Source of the DNA: DASZBR01 sp033763845
Lineage (GTDB): Bacteria > Pseudomonadota > Gammaproteobacteria > DASZBR01
Length of the DNA: 64,000 nucleotides
Reading direction: 5' to 3'
NCBI GenBank assembly: GCA_033763845.1
Contig: JANRJR010000076.1
Span: forward strand, 1-64,000
Shown here: positions 26,845-35,663 of the stretch, one piece after another
How the letters are laid out: the number at the start of each line of letters is the position of its first letter
Position numbering within the stretch: position 1 is the first letter of the stretch
Notes under the pieces: generated by a model
The model's input: the letters and a program-made list of their open reading frames with translations, nothing else
The model's database searches: none
What the model was told of the DNA's origin: nothing
Made by a program: the position numbers and the translations under genes

Positions 26845-27459
26845 TCAAAGTTCAGAAGCCAGTTCTTTGAGCGCAGTTGCAGCCCAATGATCCACTTGTG
26901 TTTTAAACCCACCGCGAGACGGTAATAATCGAACATTTTTCAACATGCGTTCCAGTTGCGCAGGATTATTACCCACAACATCTAAATATAATTCGCCCAA
27001 GACAGCAGGATTACTGCACCCTTCACCTAATTCATCTTCCACCGCTTGTGCTCTTAACTTTAAACTACGATAAATTGACTGAGCACTGCTCTTGTAACCC
27101 GTGTCATTTGCCACAGCACAAAACAACACATGACAAAAACTATTCACACTCGCCTGATCGATTTCGGGGAGGTACACCAAGGTTCCTCCGCCGTATCGAC
27201 CAACACTAACACTTTCCAGAAAAAAACATTGCGCACAAAAACAACAAGACGTCACAAGATTGGATTGTTTATTATTAGCGTAATTCCCATCCAGGTTAAC
27301 AACTTCCTGAAAATCTTGCGCCTGAAATCCACAAAATTGACACGAATAATTATCTCGCTTCCATATTTTTTCTGCGAATTTATTAAACGCAGGATCGCTT
27401 TTACGTCGAATAAACAAACGCCACGCGCCCGGAATAATTGCCAATTTCAACGGATACAT
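26845..27459 (-). CDS. dotN: Type IV coupling complex component DotN/IcmJ
   Basis: DotN is a structural part of the DotL-DotM-DotN-IcmS-IcmW coupling complex that recruits effectors. It has an HNH-nuclease-like zinc fold but is not known as a nuclease. The zinc cysteines are visible: CQFCGF near 45, then CCFCAQC near 82, spaced by NLDGNYANNKQSNL. Length 204 aa is close to Legionella DotN (about 208). It sits 18 bases upstream of dotO and 9 bases after dotP; no clear ribosome binding site is seen, so coupling to dotP is likely. Confidence 0.93.
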   Translation of the reverse strand: MYPLKLAIIPGAWRLFIRRKSDPAFNKFAEKIWKRDNYSCQFCGFQAQDFQEVVNLDGNYANNKQSNLVTSCCFCAQCFFLESVSVGRYGGGTLVYLPEIDQASVNSFCHVLFCAVANDTGYKSSAQSIYRSLKLRAQAVEDELGEGCSNPAVLGELYLDVVGNNPAQLERMLKNVRLLPSRGGFKTQVDHWAATALKELASEL

Positions 27460-27468
27460 TTTATTTTT

Positions 27469-27843
27469 TTAGAACGACGACACGCCGGATACACTACCCG
27501 CTGTTTTGCTTGCGCCGAAAATCGTTTGACCTGCAACACCGAATAATGTCGGCAAGAATAACAATGCAGCGGCAACAAACAACAACGCAATTGGCGTACC
27601 AATCGGAATTTGGGTTGGGTTATCTTTGTGCGCTTTGAATTTCAAAATCGCCGCCATACCAAATCCCATTCCTGCAACATACGCAATCGCCGTGACTAAT
27701 TGGGCAAGACTTCCGAATGTTTTTGTAATATTTTGTGCAATTTGACCCACATCTTGCTGTTGAGCAAACGCATTAGCACCATAGAAAAACAATCCATATG
27801 CACCCAACATCAAAACACATTTAACCACACGACTTAACTTCAT
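27469..27843 (-). CDS. dotP: Dot/Icm membrane protein DotP/IcmD
   Basis: A small inner-membrane protein of the Dot/Icm system, required for intracellular growth in Legionella, precise role unknown. It has a signal-like start (about 1-27, ending ANAFAQQ). Two further hydrophobic segments lie near 45-68 and 78-108, with a charged loop FKAHKDNPTQ between. Length 124 aa compares with about 132 in Legionella. AAGGAGA is well placed. It is similar in layout to DotE, its neighbour, and both are thought to be related. Confidence 0.9.
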   Translation of the reverse strand: MKLSRVVKCVLMLGAYGLFFYGANAFAQQQDVGQIAQNITKTFGSLAQLVTAIAYVAGMGFGMAAILKFKAHKDNPTQIPIGTPIALLFVAAALLFLPTLFGVAGQTIFGASKTAGSVSGVSSF

Positions 27844-27874
27844 AACGTACTCTCCTTTGCATTTAAAATCAGAC

Positions 27875-28495
27875 TTAAAATGATAACCCGAAGGTATTCC
27901 ACACTACAGATGCTACACCATAAATATTAACGAGCAATAGCCCACCAAGAATATGTGTTAATCCTTTCCCAAACGATGCGCCACCTCCACCCGGTGATTG
28001 CGCATTGGAGACTAGTATCATCCAGCCTCGAATAAAGGACACCAACCCCAGTAATTGAACAAACCCACCCACCGCTTTCAACACAATAGGATTAATAGAC
28101 GAATCGAAATTATCATAGCCTAGCGCAGACGATGTACCGAATATGGTCATCGTCATTGTTTGAAATGCGGTAGGAATAAATAAAAACACAGCCCCTGAAA
28201 CTATATAAGTCATCGGAATTTTAAGACTGGATTGCGTACTCATCATTGTTCGTAATTCACCGTACACTTTTAAATAATAAACTGCACGAATCATAAGCGC
28301 CATGCCAATGACATAACACAAACCCGTTACCATGAATGTTAATGCAGGATAGCTCTTCGATAAATTCGCCAACATACTTAGCGCATCCATCGTTGTTGCC
28401 GCATTTCCGCCTGTCGAAGAAGGCGGCGCGGACTGAGCTAACAACAACGCAGGAAAAAATTGTAATCCAATTAAAAAACTTAATTTACGTTTCAT
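27875..28495 (-). CDS. dotE: Dot/Icm membrane protein DotE/IcmC
   Basis: Inner-membrane component of the Dot/Icm apparatus. A signal-like N-terminus (about 1-20, ALLLAQS) is followed by hydrophobic segments near 52-72, 92-112, 140-165 and 180-205. The repeated pattern VIGMALMIRAVYYLKVYGE resembles the DotP segment AGMGFGMAAILKFKAHKD, supporting common ancestry. The ATG overlaps the dotF stop as ATGA, so translation is coupled. Length 206 aa, against about 194 in Legionella. Confidence 0.9.
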   Translation of the reverse strand: MKRKLSFLIGLQFFPALLLAQSAPPSSTGGNAATTMDALSMLANLSKSYPALTFMVTGLCYVIGMALMIRAVYYLKVYGELRTMMSTQSSLKIPMTYIVSGAVFLFIPTAFQTMTMTIFGTSSALGYDNFDSSINPIVLKAVGGFVQLLGLVSFIRGWMILVSNAQSPGGGGASFGKGLTHILGGLLLVNIYGVASVVWNTFGLSF

Positions 28496-29337
28496 CGGTC
28501 ATCCGAGTTATGTTTAATTACCGTTCCAGAACTTGTAAATACCTCACTATTGTTAACATCAATACTACTGACGACACCGTAACCAGGCAAATTATCTCCG
28601 ACAGCTACCGTTTTACTCGCACCATCTGAAGTCATCAACCATGCGCGACCTTGTATCATTGCTTTAACATAATAGCTGGCTTTATTTGATTCTACGACTT
28701 TTACTTTTTTGCTTACCGCTCCAATCGTTGTTGATTTTGTTTTAGTTTTTGATTTTTTCGCCGCTGGAGCTGTTTTTTTCTTTTCTATCTTGACTGGCTC
28801 TGCTGGTTTTTCTTTTGCTTTTGACAAATCAGAAATTTGTTGTGACAAATTTGATAAATTATTTTGAATATCTGCAATAGACATCGCTACACCTGCCATT
28901 TGATATTGCAAGTTTGCGTTTGATTCACTGACCTTTGAAACTACCCGCTCTAATGTTCCTACTTTATCTTGCAACGAATTTGCAGATGCTGACGCAACAG
29001 CAGGTTCGGAGCTAGCAACCGGCTCAGTAGTAGCAACAGATTTAGGTTCTGCAACAGCAGCCTGTGCTTGTGCAGGCTTTTCAGCTACAACAGGCATTAC
29101 AGTTTTCGGTTTTGCAGGAGATGCGCTAAATACATCGACTAATTTATACAAACAAAATATCGCAACTACTGCACCAATGGCTAAAAAGATCTTTTTCTTC
29201 CCCTCGCTAGGCGCTTGGTTGACAGAAGCAGGTGAACTTTTTTGAGTCATTGACTCAAAATTACTCGAATGTTCACTCTCGCTGTCGATGAATTGATATT
29301 CTTCTTCGTTCGATTTATTAACCGGATCATTACCCAT
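28492..29337 (-). CDS. dotF: Dot/Icm inner-membrane protein DotF/IcmG
   Basis: DotF is a bitopic inner-membrane protein that binds DotG and supports the core complex. The sequence shows an acidic cytoplasmic N-terminus (1-48), one membrane segment near 50-69, and a Pro/Ala/Val-rich linker 72-120. A coiled coil follows at 122-170, then a Lys/Ala/Pro stretch, and finally a compact C-terminal domain near 205-281 containing YYVKAMIQGRAWLMT. Length 281 aa is near Legionella DotF (about 269). AAGGAGG precedes the ATG by 9 bases. Confidence 0.92.
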   Translation of the reverse strand: MGNDPVNKSNEEEYQFIDSESEHSSNFESMTQKSSPASVNQAPSEGKKKIFLAIGAVVAIFCLYKLVDVFSASPAKPKTVMPVVAEKPAQAQAAVAEPKSVATTEPVASSEPAVASASANSLQDKVGTLERVVSKVSESNANLQYQMAGVAMSIADIQNNLSNLSQQISDLSKAKEKPAEPVKIEKKKTAPAAKKSKTKTKSTTIGAVSKKVKVVESNKASYYVKAMIQGRAWLMTSDGASKTVAVGDNLPGYGVVSSIDVNNSEVFTSSGTVIKHNSDDR

Positions 29338-29373
29338 TGTCCGATTCCTCCTTCAAAAATGTCTATAAATAAG

Positions 29374-31587
29374 TTAATTCGGTAATTGCGCATCCGCCAA
29401 AAATAACAACCCAACTGCAGTTCCTGATGCAACATAAACTGTTGGCGGCGTATTAAACGCGGTTTGAGCCGACGTACTGAATTGTTGCCCCACGTTACCC
29501 AATGCAATAAAAAATTTATCCGTCGGATTTAATTGTGGCGTTGACGTCTGCGTTGATAAACCATTCGAGCTAATTGTTGAACCCGACGTTTGGAACGCTT
29601 GACCATAACCTTGAATAAAGGCTGAAGCAAACACAGAACCATAGCGATATAAATAATGGTGATCGGTTTCTGTAGACAATCCCGTTCGCGCTGTATTTTG
29701 ATCAATTGCAACCACATTAACCGGAATACTCTTCGGAAAATTTTTCAGTGACAGCGCATTAAAACTCAGCATCACCGCATCTTTCTGATACGTTAAGGAT
29801 CCCAGTAATCGCCCACCTTTATAGGGCCCACTGATAATAGTAGCCATCACAGGCCCGGGCTCATCACTGTTCACCGCTGTTTCAATCACACCATAAAATA
29901 CCGTTCCCGCTTTAATGAACGGAGGGCTTGTATTTGCTGCAGGCCCACTATTACCTCCGGAAGCAGTACTACCATTCGCAGTAGCACCTCCATCGGCATT
30001 TTCAACTTGTGGCACTTCACCTTTCACCATTTGTTGAGACGGTGGAGCCCATGCAGCAAGTAATTGATTTGCTTGAGACGCCATTGATTGCTGCGCTTGT
30101 GCAACTTGTTGCGAAACAGGTTGATCACTGCCTATCGCAATGCGAGATCTCCCTGTCGCATTTCCTGACTGTGGATTTTGCGCCGAACCAATAACATTTC
30201 CATTAGCATCACGCACAAGTCCATCCGGACCGACAGTGCCAATAATATTGCCATTCGCGTCACGCACTTTTCCATCAGGTCCTACGTAACCAATGATCTT
30301 TCCATCTGGACCATAAATCGGGGTACCAGAAGCAATAGACCCGACTCGCCCAATAATATTTCCGGCTGCATCACGCACTTTTCCATCAGCACCAACAGTA
30401 CCAACAATATTTCCACTCACATCACGCACTTTGCCATCAGCACCGACATAACCAATTATTTTTCCATCAGCTCCATACACTGCTTTTTCTAAATCAGGCT
30501 TTGCAACACTTCCAAGAATATTTCCATTTGCATCACGGACAACACCATCTACACCCATCGCGCCAATAATATTGCCATTTACATCACGCACTTTTCCATC
30601 AGGTCCAACAGTACCAATCACTTTTCCATCAGGACCATAAATTTCGGTGCCGGGAGAAATAGCACCAACTCGTCCAACAATATTTCCATTTAAATCTCGG
30701 ACAACTCCATCAGGCCCAACACTCCCAATAATATTTCCATTTTCATCGCGCACTTTTCCATCAGTACACGAAAAACCGATCAATCTTCCTTCCGCGGTAT
30801 ACGCAGGATTACCTGCTTGCCCCAATGTTTTACCATCGGCATCACGTAAAACACCATCCGTACCTAAAATACCCGGCACTTTTCCTGAAGCATCTCTGAC
30901 TTGCCCATCTTCACCAACACGGCCAATCATAGAACAATTTTTGGAATCATAAATCGGTGTACCTGCTGCAATACGGCTGGTTTGACCAATCACGTTTCCA
31001 TTCACATCACGAGCTGTACCATCCGGTCCTACACTCCCAATGACTTTTCCATTAATATCTCTGACTTTTCCATCGGCACCAGCATATCCAATTAATCGCC
31101 CGTTTTTATCATAAACGGGAGTTCCTAATGGAGAACTTGATGAAGAAATAGGACAATTTTTAGCACCCGTACCAAATTCTTTTGCGTTAAATGTTCCTGC
31201 ATCACTTTGTTCACGGCTTAATCCCTGAAAACCTAAACCAGTATCGGACACTACGGCAACAGGTTCTTTGTTATCAGTCGCACGCACAATCGTTGGAATT
31301 GCACTACCACCTACTTCAGTCGCTTTTTGCGCAGATTCTTTATTTTGTTTCTCCTGTAATCGGGCATACTCTTCATTAGGGGCGCTAAAGGGAACAGACT
31401 GAATACCACCAGGCGCAGAAGTAACTCCTGCACCAGCTTCAACACCTTTTACTCGACCACGCATTGATAAAACGCCAATCACAACAGCAACTAACAAAAT
31501 AAAAAGTGTCGTGAGCAGAATTGTGCGAGTACGCGTATCTTTAAATAAACCCGCAATATTTTTCATACGTTCGTTGGCCATAAGCAA
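29374..31587 (-). CDS. dotG: Dot/Icm core-complex protein DotG/IcmE with six tandem repeats
   Basis: DotG is the VirB10/TrbI-like protein that spans both membranes and lines the secretion channel. A cytoplasmic tip (TRTR near 18-21) precedes the membrane helix at about 22-42. Residues 155-472 are six units of about 53 aa built from GxVRDxNGNxIG and VGxDG elements. The last ~200 residues form the VirB10-like domain (IKAGTVFYGVIETAVNSDEPGP onward). At 737 aa it is much shorter than Legionella DotG (about 1,048), the difference being in the repeat region. TTG 31,587 follows AAAGGA at 6 bases and abuts the dotH stop. ATG 31,581 is the other possible start. Confidence 0.95.
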   Translation of the reverse strand: MLMANERMKNIAGLFKDTRTRTILLTTLFILLVAVVIGVLSMRGRVKGVEAGAGVTSAPGGIQSVPFSAPNEEYARLQEKQNKESAQKATEVGGSAIPTIVRATDNKEPVAVVSDTGLGFQGLSREQSDAGTFNAKEFGTGAKNCPISSSSSPLGTPVYDKNGRLIGYAGADGKVRDINGKVIGSVGPDGTARDVNGNVIGQTSRIAAGTPIYDSKNCSMIGRVGEDGQVRDASGKVPGILGTDGVLRDADGKTLGQAGNPAYTAEGRLIGFSCTDGKVRDENGNIIGSVGPDGVVRDLNGNIVGRVGAISPGTEIYGPDGKVIGTVGPDGKVRDVNGNIIGAMGVDGVVRDANGNILGSVAKPDLEKAVYGADGKIIGYVGADGKVRDVSGNIVGTVGADGKVRDAAGNIIGRVGSIASGTPIYGPDGKIIGYVGPDGKVRDANGNIIGTVGPDGLVRDANGNVIGSAQNPQSGNATGRSRIAIGSDQPVSQQVAQAQQSMASQANQLLAAWAPPSQQMVKGEVPQVENADGGATANGSTASGGNSGPAANTSPPFIKAGTVFYGVIETAVNSDEPGPVMATIISGPYKGGRLLGSLTYQKDAVMLSFNALSLKNFPKSIPVNVVAIDQNTARTGLSTETDHHYLYRYGSVFASAFIQGYGQAFQTSGSTISSNGLSTQTSTPQLNPTDKFFIALGNVGQQFSTSAQTAFNTPPTVYVASGTAVGLLFLADAQLPN
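30172..31125 (-). repeat. Six tandem repeats of about 159 bp inside dotG
   Basis: The region is 954 bases, 318 codons, which equals six units averaging 53 codons. Each unit contains three shorter elements of the form (Y/RD)-x-x-G-x-x-I-G-x-V-G-x-D-G. Unit 6 (GTPIYGPDGKIIGYVGPDG start) is closest to units 4 and 5. Units 1-3 near the N-terminal side are more diverged (NCSMIG, FSCTDG). This suggests homogenisation of the units nearest the C-terminus. Confidence 0.9.
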
Positions 31588-32787
31588 TCAGAATCCTTTT
31601 ACTTTAAGCTGAGAAACCTGTCCATTTTGCGACACCAATAACATCGGCGCAGGTTGCATTTCATATGCGTGCATTCCATCTGCACTAGATAACGTCGAAG
31701 TCCATCCAGGAGAAAGTACTGTCAAGCGAGTTCGCACATACATTTTTCCACCTGCCATCCATGCCTGACAGTCACCACCATCAACTGTCAAATTACGGCT
31801 ATTCGCTGGCGGAACACCGTCAAGAACATTTAACAGATCAGAGCTCGTGGACTCTGGCAATGTGCTTCCGGTAAATGATTTTGCATTCGGACCAAAACCT
31901 TGAACGCGCATATCTACACGATAATCAACAGCTTTTTGCCCCGGAATTAATGTAATCATGACTGGCGTATCTAAACCGCGTAATTTCACCGCAAGATTTC
32001 CATACGTATATAAAACAGTCGACTGAATCATTAGGGTATTGCTTGTTTTATCCCACTGAATATTAAACGCGGAAGGATTTCCAATATCATACGACTCAAT
32101 TGGCCATGGGGCTCCTGTGGAATCTACAAACACTAACGACGTAATAAATCCCTGAGACAAACGAATAACAGGCGGTGTTGCACCTGGAGATAAATCTACA
32201 AATGTGGATGTTGCAGTTGGCCTAGGAGGTGTATTCGGTGTACTAGATGCTGCAAACTGAGACGCCATATACATAGAACGCAATTTTTGAATTTGTTGCG
32301 GCGACATTGGTAATGCATTTTGAACCATTGAATGAAATGCCGCATCATTAATATCATCTTGCGTCACGCCCAACGCAGGTGTTTGCTGTCCAGTTTGCTG
32401 CGCTACAACCGCATTCACTTCTGCCGCAAGTTGAGGTGAAACTTGCGAACCATCTGGCGCTGATGTTGGCGGGACAAAATTTTGCTGATCAAGTGTTTGC
32501 AATCCAGCCGGTGGATTAAATGGTGTCGGCGGTAATGAATCATTTTTTGGCGCAACTGGGGCTGCAGCAGCGGGTGTTGTGGGAACAGGATTTTGCCCTG
32601 TTTGTAATGCTTTAATTTGATCTTGAATTTGAGACTGAATTTGATCCTGCGAAGGCATAGCGGAACCCAATGCTGGAGACGAAGAAGGAGCTTCGCCAGG
32701 TGCCGCAAAAAGCATTGTTACATCACAACTGAATAAAAGTATTGTACCGATCAATAATACTTTTTTCACATTTGGAGAAAACCCCAT
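31588..32787 (-). CDS. dotH: Dot/Icm outer-membrane core protein DotH/IcmK
   Basis: DotH is the VirB9-like secreted protein that joins DotC and DotD in the outer-membrane ring. An N-terminal signal peptide (about 8-29, cut near FAAPGE) is followed by a Pro/Gln/Ala-rich linker to ~130 and a helical segment near 145-172. The C-terminal beta-rich domain starts at PPVIRLSQGFITSLVFVDSTG. Length 399 aa versus about 360 in Legionella; the linker explains the surplus. AAAGGAAAG precedes the ATG. It is directly adjacent to dotG. Confidence 0.94.
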   Translation of the reverse strand: MGFSPNVKKVLLIGTILLFSCDVTMLFAAPGEAPSSSPALGSAMPSQDQIQSQIQDQIKALQTGQNPVPTTPAAAAPVAPKNDSLPPTPFNPPAGLQTLDQQNFVPPTSAPDGSQVSPQLAAEVNAVVAQQTGQQTPALGVTQDDINDAAFHSMVQNALPMSPQQIQKLRSMYMASQFAASSTPNTPPRPTATSTFVDLSPGATPPVIRLSQGFITSLVFVDSTGAPWPIESYDIGNPSAFNIQWDKTSNTLMIQSTVLYTYGNLAVKLRGLDTPVMITLIPGQKAVDYRVDMRVQGFGPNAKSFTGSTLPESTSSDLLNVLDGVPPANSRNLTVDGGDCQAWMAGGKMYVRTRLTVLSPGWTSTLSSADGMHAYEMQPAPMLLVSQNGQVSQLKVKGF

Positions 32788-32812
32788 CGTCGATCTTTCC
32801 TTTCTCTAAATC

Positions 32813-33439
32813 CTATGACGCCACAAATGAAGAAATACCAATTCCTCGAGCAGAATTCAGCGTCGAAATACGCTGTACCACTATTCTTACAAGAATATTT
32901 TGCCGAACAGTTTGGCTGGCACTCTGATACGTCACTAACATCGGCATCTGAACTGACCACGTATATGTTCCATTAATAACACCTTGATCTGTGATCACCG
33001 GTGCACCTGTAGCAACCGCCGAAACAACCAATTTTTTATCAATGACTGATTTTAAATTGTTGGATGAATTTAACGCGCCAATAAATTGATTCCACCCATC
33101 TGGCGTAAAAAATTCAGACGCGGATTGTAATTCTTGACGATAATTAACGAAATTATACGTGTAAGCCGCAATCGCCGCGGAATTCGCCCACTGCAGCAGC
33201 GTTGAAGGTGGCATATTAGGCTGATCTAATGGAATAAGGGGTGTTATTCGCCCATTAATTGTGGTCGCGAAATATTGAGGCGCCGGTGGATGCGTCACTA
33301 AATAACCAAATGAAATTCCTAACATCGCATTTAAAATAATTGACGCAAGTAACGCCAACAGAACGCGACGATGTCCATCGCGCTGGAATTCATGACGGTG
33401 TCGAACTATTTCAATTGCATCTTGTGCATCATGGGCCAT
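32813..33439 (-). CDS. dotI: Dot/Icm inner-membrane protein DotI/IcmL
   Basis: DotI is the VirB8/TraM-like inner-membrane protein whose periplasmic domain forms an assembly with DotJ. The basic N-terminus (HRHEFQRDGHRR) precedes the single membrane helix near 26-48, then FATTINGRITPLIPLDQPN and the periplasmic NTF2-like domain to the end. Length 208 aa agrees with Legionella (about 212). CGGAGT precedes the ATG. Gap to dotH is 25 bases. Confidence 0.94.
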   Translation of the reverse strand: MAHDAQDAIEIVRHRHEFQRDGHRRVLLALLASIILNAMLGISFGYLVTHPPAPQYFATTINGRITPLIPLDQPNMPPSTLLQWANSAAIAAYTYNFVNYRQELQSASEFFTPDGWNQFIGALNSSNNLKSVIDKKLVVSAVATGAPVITDQGVINGTYTWSVQMPMLVTYQSASQTVRQNILVRIVVQRISTLNSARGIGISSFVAS

Positions 33440-33464
33440 TACACTACTCCGTGATGAGTCACAA

Positions 33465-33713
33465 CTATTCCAACAGTGCTTTAGAGGTATTATTTGGCGC
33501 CGGCATTGCTTTCAGTGGCGTTAATATTCCATCACTGCTCGATGCATAAAAATAAGGCACCGTACGCATATGGTCGATAGCAACTACCATGATTAATCCA
33601 GTCCAGATTGCAGCTGTTATTGTAAGGATAACGAGCAATACTAATTCTTTGCGATACAAATTACGATAAAAAAACTTTCTAGCCTTCACATTATGAATAA
33701 CCATTCCGACCAT
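33465..33713 (-). CDS. dotJ: Dot/Icm inner-membrane protein DotJ/IcmM
   Basis: DotJ is a short paralogue of DotI that lacks the periplasmic domain and forms a complex with it. The 82-aa sequence has a basic start (VKARKFFYRN), one membrane helix near 24-46, then YFYASSSDGILTPLKAMPAPN, which parallels YFATTINGRITPLIPLDQPN of DotI in this same window. AAGG lies upstream of ATG 33,713; ATG 33,704 is a second option. Its size compares with about 94 aa in Legionella. Confidence 0.92.
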   Translation of the reverse strand: MVGMVIHNVKARKFFYRNLYRKELVLLVILTITAAIWTGLIMVVAIDHMRTVPYFYASSSDGILTPLKAMPAPNNTSKALLE

Positions 33714-33731
33714 ATTAACCTTAACTCCGAA

Positions 33732-34253
33732 TCAATGAAAGATGTTTACGGGTGCTGGTAATCGGAAAAAAACTTCAATCCGCGGAACTTCAGAGAATGT
33801 ACGTTTCACATCCGCGGAAATTAATCGCGTATTTAATCCGTGATCCTGTAAATAATGCGCAATTTCTTGAGCTTGTGCGCGAGACAACGCTAAATTTCTC
33901 ACTGCACTTCCTTTTTTATCGGGGTAACCCGTGACCTCAACATTTTCTGTTTTGTAGGCATTAATAAAATCGACAACATCATCGAGCACGCCAGTGCCTC
34001 CTGACATGTTGTTAGAATTGGAATTAAAAAAATCGTTGGTCTGAAATACCAAAGTTGTTTCTTCGCCCACTTGAACAACTTGAACATTTTCGCCGCGAAG
34101 TCGCTGAGCTAATTCTTGCTGACGATGCTTTTGTTGACAACTAGCAGATATGCTTGCTTTTGCACCCATTGCAGAAGAACAGCAATCAGAAGATGCGCAA
34201 GCACTCAAAAATATTCCCGCACTTAATAAAAGGCACGGCCAATATCGTCGCAT
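33732..34253 (-). CDS. dotK: Dot/Icm outer-membrane lipoprotein DotK/IcmN
   Basis: DotK is an outer-membrane lipoprotein with an OmpA-like peptidoglycan-binding domain that decorates the core complex. The lipobox LSAC ends a 17-residue signal peptide, with Cys18 as the lipidation site. The OmpA-type segment is VEVTGYPDKKGSAVRNLALS then RAQAQEIAHYLQDHGLN. AAGGAAGG precedes the ATG. It is the first gene of the Dot/Icm block here. icmT, S, R, Q, P and O, which precede it in Legionella, are not in the adjoining region, where pdxJ is found instead. Confidence 0.9.
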   Translation of the reverse strand: MRRYWPCLLLSAGIFLSACASSDCCSSAMGAKASISASCQQKHRQQELAQRLRGENVQVVQVGEETTLVFQTNDFFNSNSNNMSGGTGVLDDVVDFINAYKTENVEVTGYPDKKGSAVRNLALSRAQAQEIAHYLQDHGLNTRLISADVKRTFSEVPRIEVFFRLPAPVNIFH

Positions 34254-34299
34254 ATCCTTCCTTTCCGTTTCGGCAAATTCAAAAAAAGAGAGTGTACTT

Positions 34300-34992
34300 C
34301 TATTTTGAAGAAATGTTAACTAATCTTTTCATTTTTTGCACTGCATTTTTTAATCCACAAAAAATTGCTTCGGCAACAATAGCATGTCCAATATTTAATT
34401 CATACAATCCGGGAATTTCAGCAATGGTCTGAACATTATCATAATTTAATCCATGACCTGCATTAACAACTAAACCCTTTTGTTGCGCATACACAGAAGC
34501 CAATTTTATTTTGGCGAGATTATATTCACCCGTATGAATTTCAATCACGGGCGCCCCCACTCTCACCGCTGCATCAATTTGTTTTATATCTGCATCAATA
34601 AATAACGAGACTTTTATTCCGACGTCTTGTAATTGTGCACAAGTTTTTTTGATATAGGATTCATCTCGCAAAACATCCAATCCTCCCTCCGTCGTTAATT
34701 CTTGTCTTTTTTCAGGGACGATACAGCAATAGTCAGGTTTGATTCGTCGTGCAATTTTGACCATTTCATCCGTGGCTGCCATTTCCAAATTTAAACGCGT
34801 TCGAATATTGGCTTTGAGCATCTCAACATCGTCTAATTGAATATGCCGTCTGTCTTCGCGCAAATGAACGGTAATACCATCAGCTCCGCCATCTTCTGCT
34901 TCGTGTGCAGCTTTTAGAATATCGGGATACGGCGTTCCGCGTAATTGGCGTACCGTTGCCACATGATCAATATTGACACCCAACAATGTCAT
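34300..34992 (-). CDS. pdxJ: Pyridoxine 5'-phosphate synthase
   Basis: Last step of de novo vitamin B6 synthesis: joins 1-deoxyxylulose-5-phosphate and 3-amino-acetone phosphate. The TIM-barrel starts LLGVNIDHVATVRQLRG. Other typical motifs are DGITVHLREDRRHI, NLEMAATDEM, PEKRQELTTEGGLDV, EIHTGEYN and NAGHGLNYDNV, with the substrate-binding His and Glu residues retained. Length 230 aa is slightly short of E. coli (243). The start overlaps the recO stop as ATGA. It ends 46 bases before dotK. Confidence 0.96.
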   Translation of the reverse strand: MTLLGVNIDHVATVRQLRGTPYPDILKAAHEAEDGGADGITVHLREDRRHIQLDDVEMLKANIRTRLNLEMAATDEMVKIARRIKPDYCCIVPEKRQELTTEGGLDVLRDESYIKKTCAQLQDVGIKVSLFIDADIKQIDAAVRVGAPVIEIHTGEYNLAKIKLASVYAQQKGLVVNAGHGLNYDNVQTIAEIPGLYELNIGHAIVAEAIFCGLKNAVQKMKRLVNISSK

Positions 34993-35663
34993 ACAAATAG
35001 CTCCCGTGTTTTTAGTGGTTTATCATTGAGCAAAAAAAATAACGCCTGACGCATTAATTTTTTTATTTCTTTAAGATGGTGGTCGCCTAAATTTTCTGCA
35101 TTCAGTGCCAACAAACTTTCGCCTGAAAATGTTTCATGCGAGCTCAAGTCTGTTTGAATAAATCCACTGGCACCTTCAAATCGGTAATGACTATTTTCTT
35201 GAATCTCTTCAAAAGAAAACGCATAGCCCAATGTAACCAAAAGGTTTTTTTCAAATATTCTCAAGGCTCGTTCACAATGCGAAGCCTGCACCAATTCGAT
35301 TAATAACCGTTCATACGCTTCAAATAATTCGGGATGCGGATCTTCACGTTGCAACAAACGCATTAATAATTCGTTGATATATAACCCACACAACAGTTGC
35401 TCGCCAGAAAATAATCGCTGCGCACATAACGCCTCAAGGTGACATAATGTATAAAGATCAGTGCGCCCGACCCACGAAATCAATAAGGGAATAAACGGCT
35501 GAAGCAAACCTACGCGACGTGACTTTGCTTGTCGAACACCTTTTGCAATTAAACTGACTCGGCCGAAATTTTTCGAAAAACAATCGACCAACAAACTCGA
35601 TTCACGATACGGTCGAGTATGCAACACATACACCGCTTGCGATTCTTCGCGGCTCCATTTCAC
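34989..35663 (-). CDS. recO: DNA repair protein RecO
   Basis: RecO with RecR loads RecA on SSB-covered single-stranded DNA. The N-terminal OB-fold (VLHTRPYRESSLLVDCFSKN, LIAKGVRQ) and helical C-terminus (LCGLYINELLMRLL) are family-typical. The zinc cysteines found in some RecO are absent, as in many gammaproteobacteria. The start is GTG, overlapping the era stop by 4 bases (GTGA). Length 224 aa. Confidence 0.93.
   Translation of the reverse strand: MKWSREESQAVYVLHTRPYRESSLLVDCFSKNFGRVSLIAKGVRQAKSRRVGLLQPFIPLLISWVGRTDLYTLCHLEALCAQRLFSGEQLLCGLYINELLMRLLQREDPHPELFEAYERLLIELVQASHCERALRIFEKNLLVTLGYAFSFEEIQENSHYRFEGASGFIQTDLSSHETFSGESLLALNAENLGDHHLKEIKKLMRQALFFLLNDKPLKTRELFV

Noticed and set aside
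30178..31095. Several plus-strand ORFs with repeated SITHKSIRT-like peptides
   Set aside because: They are the antisense of the dotG repeat units; repetition comes from the real gene on the other strand.
30172..31125. Possible CRISPR array
   Set aside because: The ~159-base repeats keep an open reading frame, vary between units and have no constant spacer/repeat structure; no cas genes in the window.
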